From an uncultured Flavobacteriales bacterium (GTDB lineage: Bacteria > Bacteroidota > Bacteroidia > Flavobacteriales_D > Parvicellaceae): 8,790 bases of DNA. Positions 1 through 6,803 of the stretch are shown piece by piece. Made by a program: the position numbers and the translations under genes. The notes below the pieces were generated by a model, which worked only from the letters and a program-made list of their open reading frames with translations, ran no database searches and was not told the origin of the DNA. Where the stretch lies: positions 1 to 8,790 of the forward strand of contig CALDTD010000247.1 of NCBI GenBank assembly GCA_937924345.1. The letters run 5' to 3'. The first letter of the stretch is position 1, and the number at the start of each line of letters is the position of its first letter.

Positions 1-1
1 C

Positions 2-163
2 AGTACAGATTTAACATATTTCGATAATATTATACCCTGCGGAATACAAGACAAAACGGTAACTTCAATAGAGAGGGAGTTAAAAAGAGAAGTAGATTTT
101 GAAGAAGTAAAAGCTAAGGTTAAAAAGAATTTAGCACTAATATTTGATTATAAATATCAATGA
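2..163 (+). CDS. lipB: Octanoyl-[acyl-carrier-protein]:protein octanoyltransferase LipB, C-terminal end (5' part outside the window)
   Basis: Only the last 53 codons are present; the frame is open from the left edge to TGA at 161-163. The translation contains YFDNIIPCGIQDKTVTS, which matches the conserved LipB segment around the catalytic cysteine (PCGI; the Cys codon is 38-40). LipB moves the octanoyl group from acyl carrier protein to a lysine of lipoyl domains in the cytoplasm, the first step of de novo lipoate attachment, using a Cys/Lys pair. The catalytic lysine lies upstream and cannot be checked. After the motif comes the usual charged C-terminal helix (ELKREVDFEEVKAKV). The stop overlaps the start of the next gene as ATGA (160-163), so the two are probably translationally coupled. 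The identification rests on one strong motif, in the right place relative to the C-terminus. Confidence 0.88.
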   Translation, partial: STDLTYFDNIIPCGIQDKTVTSIERELKREVDFEEVKAKVKKNLALIFDYKYQ

Positions 164-567
164 AAAAAGACATTCATATACCAGAAGTTTCGGACGTAGG
201 AATTGCTATAGTTAGAGAAGCTGACAAGGAGACACAATTACAAATTTGGAATGTTTATCTAGTTAACTTTAGAGAAGATAAATTAGTTAATACGTTTGTT
301 TCTTCAAAAGGCTATGGATTGGTTAATAACGAGCAAAAAAAGACCGTAAAAGTTAATTATTTCCTTAAAGACATTCCTCCAAAATCTTATAAGTTGATTG
401 AACCAATTATAGAAGATGTTTTTGCATTGTCTAATGAATATTTTCTAACGTTTTATATTGATGGGGTAATTCACGATAAAAAATTTATTTTCGTTGCAGA
501 ATCTATACAAGAAGATTATTTCTCTATGATTGATATTATTGGTAAAAAGGGTGTAATCATTAAATAA
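160..567 (+). CDS. Conserved Bacteroidota protein of unknown function (135 aa)
   Basis: This is a small soluble protein with no signal peptide or membrane segment. The opening MKKDIHIPEV followed by alternating hydrophobic strands and a central IPPKSY segment (about residues 71-76) resembles a short protein family common in Bacteroidota. From memory, members of that family are often labelled 'phenylalanyl-tRNA synthetase subunit alpha' in databases. Nothing here supports that label: at 135 residues it lacks the length and motifs of a class II synthetase. The sequence looks like a mainly beta fold, with strands such as LQIWNVYLVNF, FLTFYIDGVI and KKFIFVAES. The ATG overlaps the lipB stop (ATGA) and the gene's TAA overlaps the rsmE ATG (TAATG), so all three are probably one transcript and translated in a coupled way. 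I do not assign a function. That the gene is real is very likely; its role is unknown. Confidence 0.88.
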   Translation: MKKDIHIPEVSDVGIAIVREADKETQLQIWNVYLVNFREDKLVNTFVSSKGYGLVNNEQKKTVKVNYFLKDIPPKSYKLIEPIIEDVFALSNEYFLTFYIDGVIHDKKFIFVAESIQEDYFSMIDIIGKKGVIIK

Positions 568-1256
568 TGCATACTTTTTACGTTAAAAATATAGAGGAGA
601 AGACTACTTTTTCTGAAACAGAGTCTAAACATGCTGTTAAGGTTTTACGACTTAAAAATGGGGATAAAGTTCGTTTAGTTGATGGAAATGGTACTGAAGC
701 ATTTTCAACGATTTTAAGCGATCATCACAAATATTGCGAAGTAGTTGTAGATAAAGTTATAAAAGACGATAAAAAACAATTTAAAATAGCTGTTGCTATT
801 GCTCCTACAAAGAGTAATGATCGAACAGAATGGTTTTTAGAAAAAGCAATTGAAATTGGATTGACAGATTTTATTCCCATTATCTGTAAAAATGCTGAAC
901 GTAAAAAGTTTAACGAAGCTCGTTGGGAGAAAGTTGCAATTGCCGCTTTAAAACAATCTCAACGGCTATGGAAAACAACCATTCATAAACCAATAAAATT
1001 AGACGCGTTTTTAAATACTAATTTTGATGGTCTAAAAAGTATTGCCTACTGTGGTGAGTTTGATAAAGAAGCATTTAAGAACAAAGTTGATGCTAATAAG
1101 AATCAATTGATATTAATTGGTCCCGAAGGAGATTTTACTCCAAATGAAACAGCGTTAGCTTTTAAACAAGGTTTTAGTCCTGTTACTTTAGGTGAGAATA
1201 GATTACGTACAGAAACAGCAGGTGTTGTTGCGTGTACGTTAATGAAGTTTGCTTAA
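567..1256 (+). CDS. rsmE: 16S rRNA (uracil1498-N3)-methyltransferase RsmE
   Basis: RsmE uses S-adenosylmethionine to methylate N3 of U1498 in 16S rRNA on the small ribosomal subunit. The 229-residue length is normal for the family. An N-terminal PUA-like domain (about 1-70) carries HAVKVLRLKNGDKVRLVDG (22-40). The SPOUT methyltransferase domain follows, with KAIEIGLTDFIPI (93-105), the SQRLW segment (131-135), ILIGPEGDFTPNE (182-194) and LGENRLRTETAG (208-219). The last two form the trefoil-knot cofactor-binding loops, and all the expected residues are intact. The ATG at 567-569 overlaps the preceding stop (TAATG), which supports this start. The 3' end overlaps the convergent MmcQ/YjbR-like gene by 18 bp, and no terminator hairpin is visible between them. 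Identification is secure. Confidence 0.96.
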   Translation: MHTFYVKNIEEKTTFSETESKHAVKVLRLKNGDKVRLVDGNGTEAFSTILSDHHKYCEVVVDKVIKDDKKQFKIAVAIAPTKSNDRTEWFLEKAIEIGLTDFIPIICKNAERKKFNEARWEKVAIAALKQSQRLWKTTIHKPIKLDAFLNTNFDGLKSIAYCGEFDKEAFKNKVDANKNQLILIGPEGDFTPNETALAFKQGFSPVTLGENRLRTETAGVVACTLMKFA

Positions 1257-1595
1257 TTCTTCTTTCTGTTTTTTGGTTAATTTTTCTACAACTAAATCGT
1301 AGGAATCTTTTACCCATTCATAAATTTGTTTATCGCTTACATCGTGGTTAATTAATACAGTGTTCCAATGTTTTTTACTCATATGATAACCAGGTAAGAC
1401 TCCGTCATATTTTTCGCGTAATTCTATAGCATATTCAGGATCACACTTTACATTTATTTGCTCAAAGAGTTCAATATTGGTAAGGGTAAATATTTTTCCC
1501 ATTACTTTAAATACTAATATCTTTTCGTCAAAAGGAAGACTTTCGCTTGTTCCTTTTAAGCTAAGGCAGTAATTTCTATAATCTTCAATATGCAT
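1239..1595 (-). CDS. MmcQ/YjbR family protein (CyaY-like fold)
   Basis: This 118-residue protein has the family's normal length. Family features seen are an N-terminal helix with the GTSESLPFDE segment (15-24), the strand pair FKVMGKIFTL (29-38), VKCDPEYAIELREKY (49-63), the loop PGYHMSKKHWNTV (68-80) and a C-terminal helix (DKQIYEWVKDSYDLVVEKL). Members such as E. coli YjbR are small cytoplasmic proteins described as DNA-binding on structural grounds; the cellular role is not settled. The ATG (1593-1595) overlaps the TAA of the asmA-type gene upstream as TAATG, so it is probably translated from the same mRNA. Its last 18 bases are antisense to the end of rsmE. The family call is firm; no specific function should be inferred. 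Confidence 0.92.
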   Translation of the reverse strand: MHIEDYRNYCLSLKGTSESLPFDEKILVFKVMGKIFTLTNIELFEQINVKCDPEYAIELREKYDGVLPGYHMSKKHWNTVLINHDVSDKQIYEWVKDSYDLVVEKLTKKQKEELSKLH

Positions 1596-4333
1596 TACAA
1601 ATCTTCTTCGTCAAATTCTTCCAATAACTCTTGTTTTGGAACTTCTTTCTTTTTTTCAGTATCAACACCTAAATTCTTTAACCATTTTGGAGTTTTTTTC
1701 TTTTTTTTCTCCTTATTATTCTGCTCTTCTTCAGTAGTTTTTGGTTGATCATTTTCTTCCCAATTTTCTATTTCAAAAGTCGGTTCTTTTAGTTTCTCTT
1801 TTGTTTTTTTTAATGTGCTATCTTTTTTAAATAGTCCAAATTCTTCTTTGAGAATAGATTTTACATTTTGCTTTTCTTCTGTTCTATTTTCTTTTCTACT
1901 TGCTTTCTTTTCTGTTTTATCAATTTTGTAATTAAGATCAGTCAAAGGTCCAAATACATGTAAGAAAATTACTTTTCCTAAACCATCGTCTTCTATTGGA
2001 CCAAAATCCTCTACGTTTTTATTTTTGATTAAAATATCTCTTAGTCCAAAATTAAAGTGGTAATCAATATTATTATCAAAAGAATGTTCCCCAGACAATG
2101 TAATGTCTAAAATATTAGATTTAATAGTTGTTTTTGGAATCGTTATAAGGCTGTTTTTAATCTTAATTCGATTAGAAAGTTCAGAAAATTTAATTTTATC
2201 AATCTTCTTTTTTAGTCGCTTTGTATCTACAATTTTGTTAACGAGTTTATTACCATCTAAATAATTTGCTAATTCAATCATGGTAGAATGGTTTGTTAGC
2301 ATTCCGTTAGTAATTTTAGTTTGCGCATTTACAGTTATAGACGGATAATTTAAATCGAAACTTGGCGTAAATAGCATTCCAAAATCAAATAAAAGACTTC
2401 CTTTACCTTTTATGTTTTGATCGGTTAAAAAGTCTTGACTAAAATTATCTACTGATGTAAAAAAAGCTTGTATATCTATACCATCTAATTTAGAATTACC
2501 AGTCCATAAAAATTCATTTGTTGCTGTTTGTTCCAGTTCAGAGTTAAACAAGACATTTCCTCCACTTGTTTTAAAGGTTAAATTTTTAGTATATAAATGT
2601 TGATTTTTTAATGCTATTTGACCAGAAATATTTTTCGCAGTAAACTTTTCGTAATTCAATTCATTAAATTTTGCAGCTATATTTACCTGAAATTGATGCG
2701 GTAAACGAACTGTATCCTCCTTTATTTTGTTATCTGCAACTTCATCAGTTTTCATTTGATGAATCAAGGCTGTTAAGTCTAGTTTTTTACTAGAAACCGA
2801 AGCATCAATCCAAACCTTATTAGAATGGTCTAAAAAGTAAGGAATAAGGTTTCTAATCTTTGTATTTCCATTAAAAGTAGAATTAGCTACAGTTCCTTCA
2901 AAATTTTGAAATGCAATATCGTTTTGATTAAGGACTCCTAAACCAGAAAGGTTAGTATAAATTAAGTTATTTTCTGTAGTTGAAATATTAACATTTTCAA
3001 AGTTTATAGCACCTTTTGAATTACTAATTTTAAATTGATCATTTATATACTTTCCGGTCAAATTGTAATTAATTGCAGCTTTACCATCTAATGTTTTTAT
3101 AACAGGAGAAGCGATAAACTGATTTACAATACTTAAATCTAGATTTGATTGAATAGAGGTCTTAACTTGCATATTAGCAAAGTCTTTTAAAGTTAAATAA
3201 CCAGAAAAATCTCCTCCGTCATTAGTTAATTGCCCTTTTATATTATTTAGCCTTAAAAGTTCATTTTCTGTTTTATTTTTATTGTAAAAAGTACCTGAGA
3301 ACGACAAGTTATTTAAAGAAACACCAGTTTCTTTTTCAGTCAATTCTCCTTGTTCTAAATTAAAGTTTGCTTTTATAATAGGCGTTTTTTCTTTTGCTAT
3401 TTCACCTTTTATTGTAGCTACAAAATTTAGTAAACCTTTACTATCGTATTTTTTTAAACTGGTTAAAAAAGCTGGAGGAAATACAGAAAAAATAGAAATA
3501 AATTTAATATTATCACCTTTTATATTTAAATCAATTTCTGGATTTTTATCTACTTCGCTTGAATATCTTCCAGTTATCGAAAAGTTTAAATCTTCTAACC
3601 TTAGTTTTCCTTTTTTTATGGTATAAGCCTGTTTTTGGGTATCAATTAATAAGTCTAAATCTAGTGCTGCATTTTTTTTAAAGACGTAATTTACACTATC
3701 ATTCATAAAGTTATTTACAAATAAATCTCCTTTAGTTTTTAAACGATAATTTATATCCGAGAAACGCCCTGTTAATTTTAAATCCTCAGTATTTATATCA
3801 AATAACTGTCGTTGAATTGCATTTGAATAAGCAATTTTTAGTCCATTAAACCTTACCTTTTCTAAATCAAAGGAAAATTGTTTATCAGTAGTAGAGGTGT
3901 CTTCCTTAACAATCGAATAATTATCTTTACCAGCCTCGTTTATTTTTAGATATGCAATAGTGTTGGTTGCTTTTACATCTTTAATGGCGTATTTACCATT
4001 AATTAAATCCATGAAGTTGAGGTTGAGATACAAGTAATCTATAGTAATCATAGTATCTTTTTTAGATGTACTTAATTGATCTGCAATAAATACATTTTTA
4101 AACCTTAGCGAAGCCATAGGAAATTGATCGATTAGTGTTAAATCAATTGATTTGACTTCTACTTTAGTTGTAAGTTGCTCATTTATTTTTTTTACAGCAA
4201 ACTGTTTTATTTCATCTTCATAAAGATTTATAACTAATAGAGAAAGTCCTATAAATATCACCACCAAAATTCCCAAAGAGGCAATAATCCGCTTTGTCCA
4301 TTTCCACCATATTAGCTGTTCTTTTTGTTCCAA
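1595..4333 (-). CDS. AsmA family envelope protein (912 aa)
   Basis: A single N-terminal membrane segment (about residues 15-38, IIASLGILVVIFIGLSLLV) follows a short basic cytoplasmic head, giving a protein anchored in the inner membrane with a large periplasmic part. The segment just after it (about 63-83, IDLTLIDQFPMASLRFKNVFI) is typical of AsmA N-terminal domains. The body is a long run of alternating beta strands, as expected for AsmA-like proteins. Some relatives (TamB, YhdP, YdbH) are implicated in moving phospholipid between the two membranes; that role is inferred for this protein only from family membership. From about residue 806 the protein ends in a roughly 107-residue Lys/Glu-rich tail, with five lysines at 876-880. 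The start is TTG (4331-4333): the frame is closed by TAG at 4349-4351 with no upstream ATG, and the next methionine is at residue 73, after the membrane segment. The gene is coupled to the downstream YjbR-like gene. Confidence 0.88.
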   Translation of the reverse strand: MEQKEQLIWWKWTKRIIASLGILVVIFIGLSLLVINLYEDEIKQFAVKKINEQLTTKVEVKSIDLTLIDQFPMASLRFKNVFIADQLSTSKKDTMITIDYLYLNLNFMDLINGKYAIKDVKATNTIAYLKINEAGKDNYSIVKEDTSTTDKQFSFDLEKVRFNGLKIAYSNAIQRQLFDINTEDLKLTGRFSDINYRLKTKGDLFVNNFMNDSVNYVFKKNAALDLDLLIDTQKQAYTIKKGKLRLEDLNFSITGRYSSEVDKNPEIDLNIKGDNIKFISIFSVFPPAFLTSLKKYDSKGLLNFVATIKGEIAKEKTPIIKANFNLEQGELTEKETGVSLNNLSFSGTFYNKNKTENELLRLNNIKGQLTNDGGDFSGYLTLKDFANMQVKTSIQSNLDLSIVNQFIASPVIKTLDGKAAINYNLTGKYINDQFKISNSKGAINFENVNISTTENNLIYTNLSGLGVLNQNDIAFQNFEGTVANSTFNGNTKIRNLIPYFLDHSNKVWIDASVSSKKLDLTALIHQMKTDEVADNKIKEDTVRLPHQFQVNIAAKFNELNYEKFTAKNISGQIALKNQHLYTKNLTFKTSGGNVLFNSELEQTATNEFLWTGNSKLDGIDIQAFFTSVDNFSQDFLTDQNIKGKGSLLFDFGMLFTPSFDLNYPSITVNAQTKITNGMLTNHSTMIELANYLDGNKLVNKIVDTKRLKKKIDKIKFSELSNRIKIKNSLITIPKTTIKSNILDITLSGEHSFDNNIDYHFNFGLRDILIKNKNVEDFGPIEDDGLGKVIFLHVFGPLTDLNYKIDKTEKKASRKENRTEEKQNVKSILKEEFGLFKKDSTLKKTKEKLKEPTFEIENWEENDQPKTTEEEQNNKEKKKKKTPKWLKNLGVDTEKKKEVPKQELLEEFDEEDL

Positions 4334-4533
4334 ATTTTTAGTAGTTTTCTAGGTAAAATTAACTTGAATTACAATGCATTTATTTCATTTTTAAAAAAGA
4401 TACATTGGACTAACTGTTGAAAAGTTACGTTATATACCAACTTAAGTTTCAAGATTCTTAAGGTCTAGCGGTGTATTTATATAGTTGATATCTATAAATT
4501 CATACTTTTGATATTTAAAACTAAAAAGCAGTA
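4334..4533. other. Divergent intergenic region between the asmA-type and lysE-type genes
   Basis: This 200-bp A/T-rich spacer must hold promoters for both flanking units. The plus-strand promoter is recognisable (listed separately). On the minus strand I find only 7-of-8 matches to TAnnTTTG (TAATTTTA at 4361-4354 and TATCTTTT at 4402-4395). Neither has a TTG at a suitable upstream distance, so the asmA promoter is not assigned. A perfect 10-bp palindrome, AACTTAAGTT (4439-4448), has a second CTTAAG at 4457-4462, 10 bp after the first. It could be an operator, but short palindromes are expected in A/T-rich DNA. Confidence 0.5.
4485..4510 (+). promoter_or_regulatory. Putative Bacteroidota sigma-70-type promoter for the lysE/DUF1761 pair
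   Basis: TACTTTTG at 4503-4510 is an exact match to the Bacteroidota -7 box TAnnTTTG. A TTG at 4485-4487 could serve as the -33 element, but the 15-bp gap is shorter than the usual 17-23. Transcription would begin near 4516-4518, leaving a leader of about 16-18 nt before the ATG at 4534. The leader is A-rich (CTAAAAAGCAGTA) with no Shine-Dalgarno sequence, which is normal in this phylum. Confidence 0.55.
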
Positions 4534-5142
4534 ATGGCAATTATAACAGGAATATTATTAGGGTTAAGCACATTACTTTTTATAGGTCCTGTTTTCTTTT
4601 ATCTTATACAAACTACATTAGAAAATGGTATAAAGTCTGGGATGTCAGTCGCTTTTGGAATAATTTTAGGAGATATTATTTGTGTTTTATTAGCTGTATA
4701 TGGTGTAGGAAAGTATTTAGAAAATAATATTGTTCAATACTGGTTTACAGTGATTGGAGGTGTTTTACTCATTGTTTTGGGAATTAAATCTATATTATCT
4801 CCTTCTCAAATTAATTTTGATGGGAATAACTTAGCTTCAAAAAAGGTAATAAAAACAGGTTTAAATGGTTTTTTAATCAATTTTATTAATCCTTTTGTGT
4901 TCGCCGTTTGGTTTGGTTTTTATACTTACCTTAAGAATAAATATACTTCAAGTTCTGATGTTAACTTGGCATTAGTCTTTATACTGCTTACTATATTTAT
5001 AACAGACTTAATAAAAACATTTTTAGCACAAAAAGTTAAACAATTTATTACGCTCAATACATTTAGTAAGTTCTTAAAAATAATAGGTTTAGTAATGATT
5101 TGTTTTGGAATAAGATTATTATACCTTTTATTTACTACTTAA
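4534..5142 (+). CDS. LysE/RhtB-family amino-acid-type exporter
   Basis: This 202-residue, very hydrophobic inner-membrane protein has about six predicted membrane segments (roughly 5-25, 36-58, 68-88, 108-132, 145-165, 180-199), the usual size and topology of the LysE superfamily. Family signatures are LLFIGPVFFYLIQ near the N-terminus (14-26), NGIKSGMSVAFGIILGD (31-47) and LINFINPFVFAVWFGF (114-129). Characterised members export lysine/arginine, homoserine/threonine, cysteine or other small solutes with proton exchange; the substrate here cannot be read from sequence. The ATG at 4534 sits a short distance after a good promoter box. The DUF1761 gene follows after 20 bp on the same strand, so they are probably co-transcribed. 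The family call is firm, the substrate unknown. Confidence 0.9.
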   Translation: MAIITGILLGLSTLLFIGPVFFYLIQTTLENGIKSGMSVAFGIILGDIICVLLAVYGVGKYLENNIVQYWFTVIGGVLLIVLGIKSILSPSQINFDGNNLASKKVIKTGLNGFLINFINPFVFAVWFGFYTYLKNKYTSSSDVNLALVFILLTIFITDLIKTFLAQKVKQFITLNTFSKFLKIIGLVMICFGIRLLYLLFTT

Positions 5143-5162
5143 AAAGTAAAAATAGATAAACA

Positions 5163-5663
5163 ATGTTTCCAAATATAATTACTGTTCTTTGTTCTGCTGT
5201 TATTCCTTTATTTATTGGGTTTATTTACTATAATCCAAAGGTTTTAGGTAAGCCATGGATGGAAGCTAGTGGGATGACAGAAGAGAAAATGAAAGGAGCA
5301 AATATGCCAGTTCTATTAATAACAATGTTTGTTTTAAGCTTTTTCACCTCTATTATCTTATTTACGTTGGTTGTTCATCAAACAGATATTTACTCTTTAT
5401 TGATGAATGAAAAGGGTTTTGAAGAAGAAGGTTCTGCTGTAATGAATACCATTAATGATTTAATGGCGAAGTACGGAACAAACTTTAGAACGTTCAAACG
5501 CGGTGCTTTACACGGAACTATTTTAGCGATATTTTTTGCATTTCCAATACTACATATTAATGCAATGTTCGAACGTAAATCTTTTAAATATACTGCTATT
5601 CACACAGGGTATTGGATTGTTTGTTTAGCATTAATGGGAGGCATCTTATGCCAATGGGGATAG
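5163..5663 (+). CDS. DUF1761 domain membrane protein (166 aa)
   Basis: This is a small integral membrane protein with about four predicted membrane segments (5-24, 48-71, 114-133, 146-165). Features that match DUF1761 are YYNPKVLGKPWMEASGMTEE (22-41), FKRGALHGTI (111-120), FERKSFKY (136-143) and the closing GYWIVCLALMGGIL (149-162). The family has no established function. An acidic loop of about 40 residues (72-110) separates the second and third segments. The gene begins 20 bp after the LysE-type gene, with an A-rich leader and no Shine-Dalgarno. Its TAG (5661-5663) directly abuts the stop codon of the opposing gene, with no intergenic base. Confidence 0.9.
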   Translation: MFPNIITVLCSAVIPLFIGFIYYNPKVLGKPWMEASGMTEEKMKGANMPVLLITMFVLSFFTSIILFTLVVHQTDIYSLLMNEKGFEEEGSAVMNTINDLMAKYGTNFRTFKRGALHGTILAIFFAFPILHINAMFERKSFKYTAIHTGYWIVCLALMGGILCQWG

Positions 5664-6800
5664 TTAATTTCCTGTAATTCTTTTTATTAGGCTAGAAAAT
5701 ACATTGGCTAATTTACTTTTGTCGAATTCAGGATCTATTTTTTCTACAGAAACATTTCCATCTTTTTCAGAAATTAGATACATCCAAGGGAATTTATCTT
5801 CGAAGTTTAATCCCATTTGTCCAAATCTTATATCAGTAAAAATTAATCCTTCTTCTACTTCTTCAACAAGATACATTCCTGTTGAAATTTTAATTAATTG
5901 CTGAACAGCTTTTACTTCTTTATAAGGCTCTAATAGGTGATGGTTTTTCGAAAATTCATTTGAGAACTCAATTTTCTGAGAGTCAAATAAAGAATAGTAA
6001 CCCATTTTAAACCCTGTTTCTGTTTCTACTTGAGCATTCCATAAAATAGTGTTAAAAGGAGTAGGTTTGGTTTCTAAATCGACATAACTTATCTCTTGTT
6101 GGTTTAATTCCTGTTGAAATTGATAATACCCAATTCCTTTAGATACAAAAGACCAAAGCATATAGGAAGAACTTATAATTAACCCTAGATTATTATATCT
6201 TCTACGTTTAGGATGTGTCCTATGGTAACACATAGCAATAATTACAAAAGCAAGAAATGGAATGGTATAAAAAGGATCGGCAACAAAGATATTCTTAAAT
6301 GCTAATCGATAATCAAACGGCCAGAAAAACTGTGTTCCCCATGTCGTGTTAGCGTCTAATAAAGGATGTGTAACTAAACTCCAAAAAAAGAGTTTTCCCC
6401 ATTCATAAGCTGTTGCAGTCGACTTAATTTTTACTTTATATATTAAGTATAATAAGCCCAATATTAACAATGGAATACCGATTTTTAAAACGACAAAAGG
6501 TGTAACAAAAGTGCTAATTCCAAAAACAGATAATACCAAAAAGGCTAGTGTTAGCTTTTCATTTTTGTAAACACTACACCCAAGTAATACACCCATTAAG
6601 ATAGAAAAGACTAAAGAATGAGAAACTCCTCTGTGTAATTCCGTTGCAGTTATTTGATCAGTAAAAAAACGAATAAAAACGTCTAAATCTGGAATCGTAC
6701 CAGCAATTGCTCCCCAAAGCATAGCTCTGGTACCTATTTTTTTACCCAAAGTAGCTTCCCCTACAGAAGCTCCTAATACTATTTGAGTTAACGAATCCAT
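5664..6800 (-). CDS. YdjM/YfhP-type membrane-bound putative metal-dependent hydrolase (DUF457-like)
   Basis: The N-terminal half is a polytopic membrane domain of the YdjM/YfhP type. It carries the acidic motif PDLD (37-40), HRGVSHS (56-62) and THPLLDANTTWGTQFFWPFD (144-163), followed by DPFYTIP (175-181). These His/Asp residues are the reason the family is called a putative metal-dependent hydrolase; no reaction has been demonstrated to my knowledge. Hydrophobic segments lie near 63-75, 84-122, 136-147, 172-191 and 205-221. E. coli YdjM is about 200 residues, whereas this protein is 378. Residues from about 225 on form a soluble extension without obvious motifs, an arrangement closer to Bacillus YfhP. 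The ATG (6798-6800) lies 3 bp after the stop of the acyltransferase gene, so they are probably one transcript. Confidence 0.87.
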   Translation of the reverse strand: MDSLTQIVLGASVGEATLGKKIGTRAMLWGAIAGTIPDLDVFIRFFTDQITATELHRGVSHSLVFSILMGVLLGCSVYKNEKLTLAFLVLSVFGISTFVTPFVVLKIGIPLLILGLLYLIYKVKIKSTATAYEWGKLFFWSLVTHPLLDANTTWGTQFFWPFDYRLAFKNIFVADPFYTIPFLAFVIIAMCYHRTHPKRRRYNNLGLIISSSYMLWSFVSKGIGYYQFQQELNQQEISYVDLETKPTPFNTILWNAQVETETGFKMGYYSLFDSQKIEFSNEFSKNHHLLEPYKEVKAVQQLIKISTGMYLVEEVEEGLIFTDIRFGQMGLNFEDKFPWMYLISEKDGNVSVEKIDPEFDKSKLANVFSSLIKRITGN

Positions 6801-6803
6801 TGA

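Noticed and set aside
160..567. Phenylalanyl-tRNA synthetase alpha subunit, a label I recall being used for similar proteins
   Set aside because: At 135 residues there are no class II synthetase motifs and the length is far too short; the label looks like a propagated error.
4354..4402. Minus-strand promoter for the asmA-type gene
   Set aside because: Two 7-of-8 matches to TAnnTTTG exist, but neither has a TTG at a suitable upstream distance, and such matches are expected by chance in this base composition.
5704..5904. Plus-strand 66-codon open frame
   Set aside because: It lies wholly antisense inside the well-supported YdjM-like gene and has no recognisable family features; it is a shadow frame.
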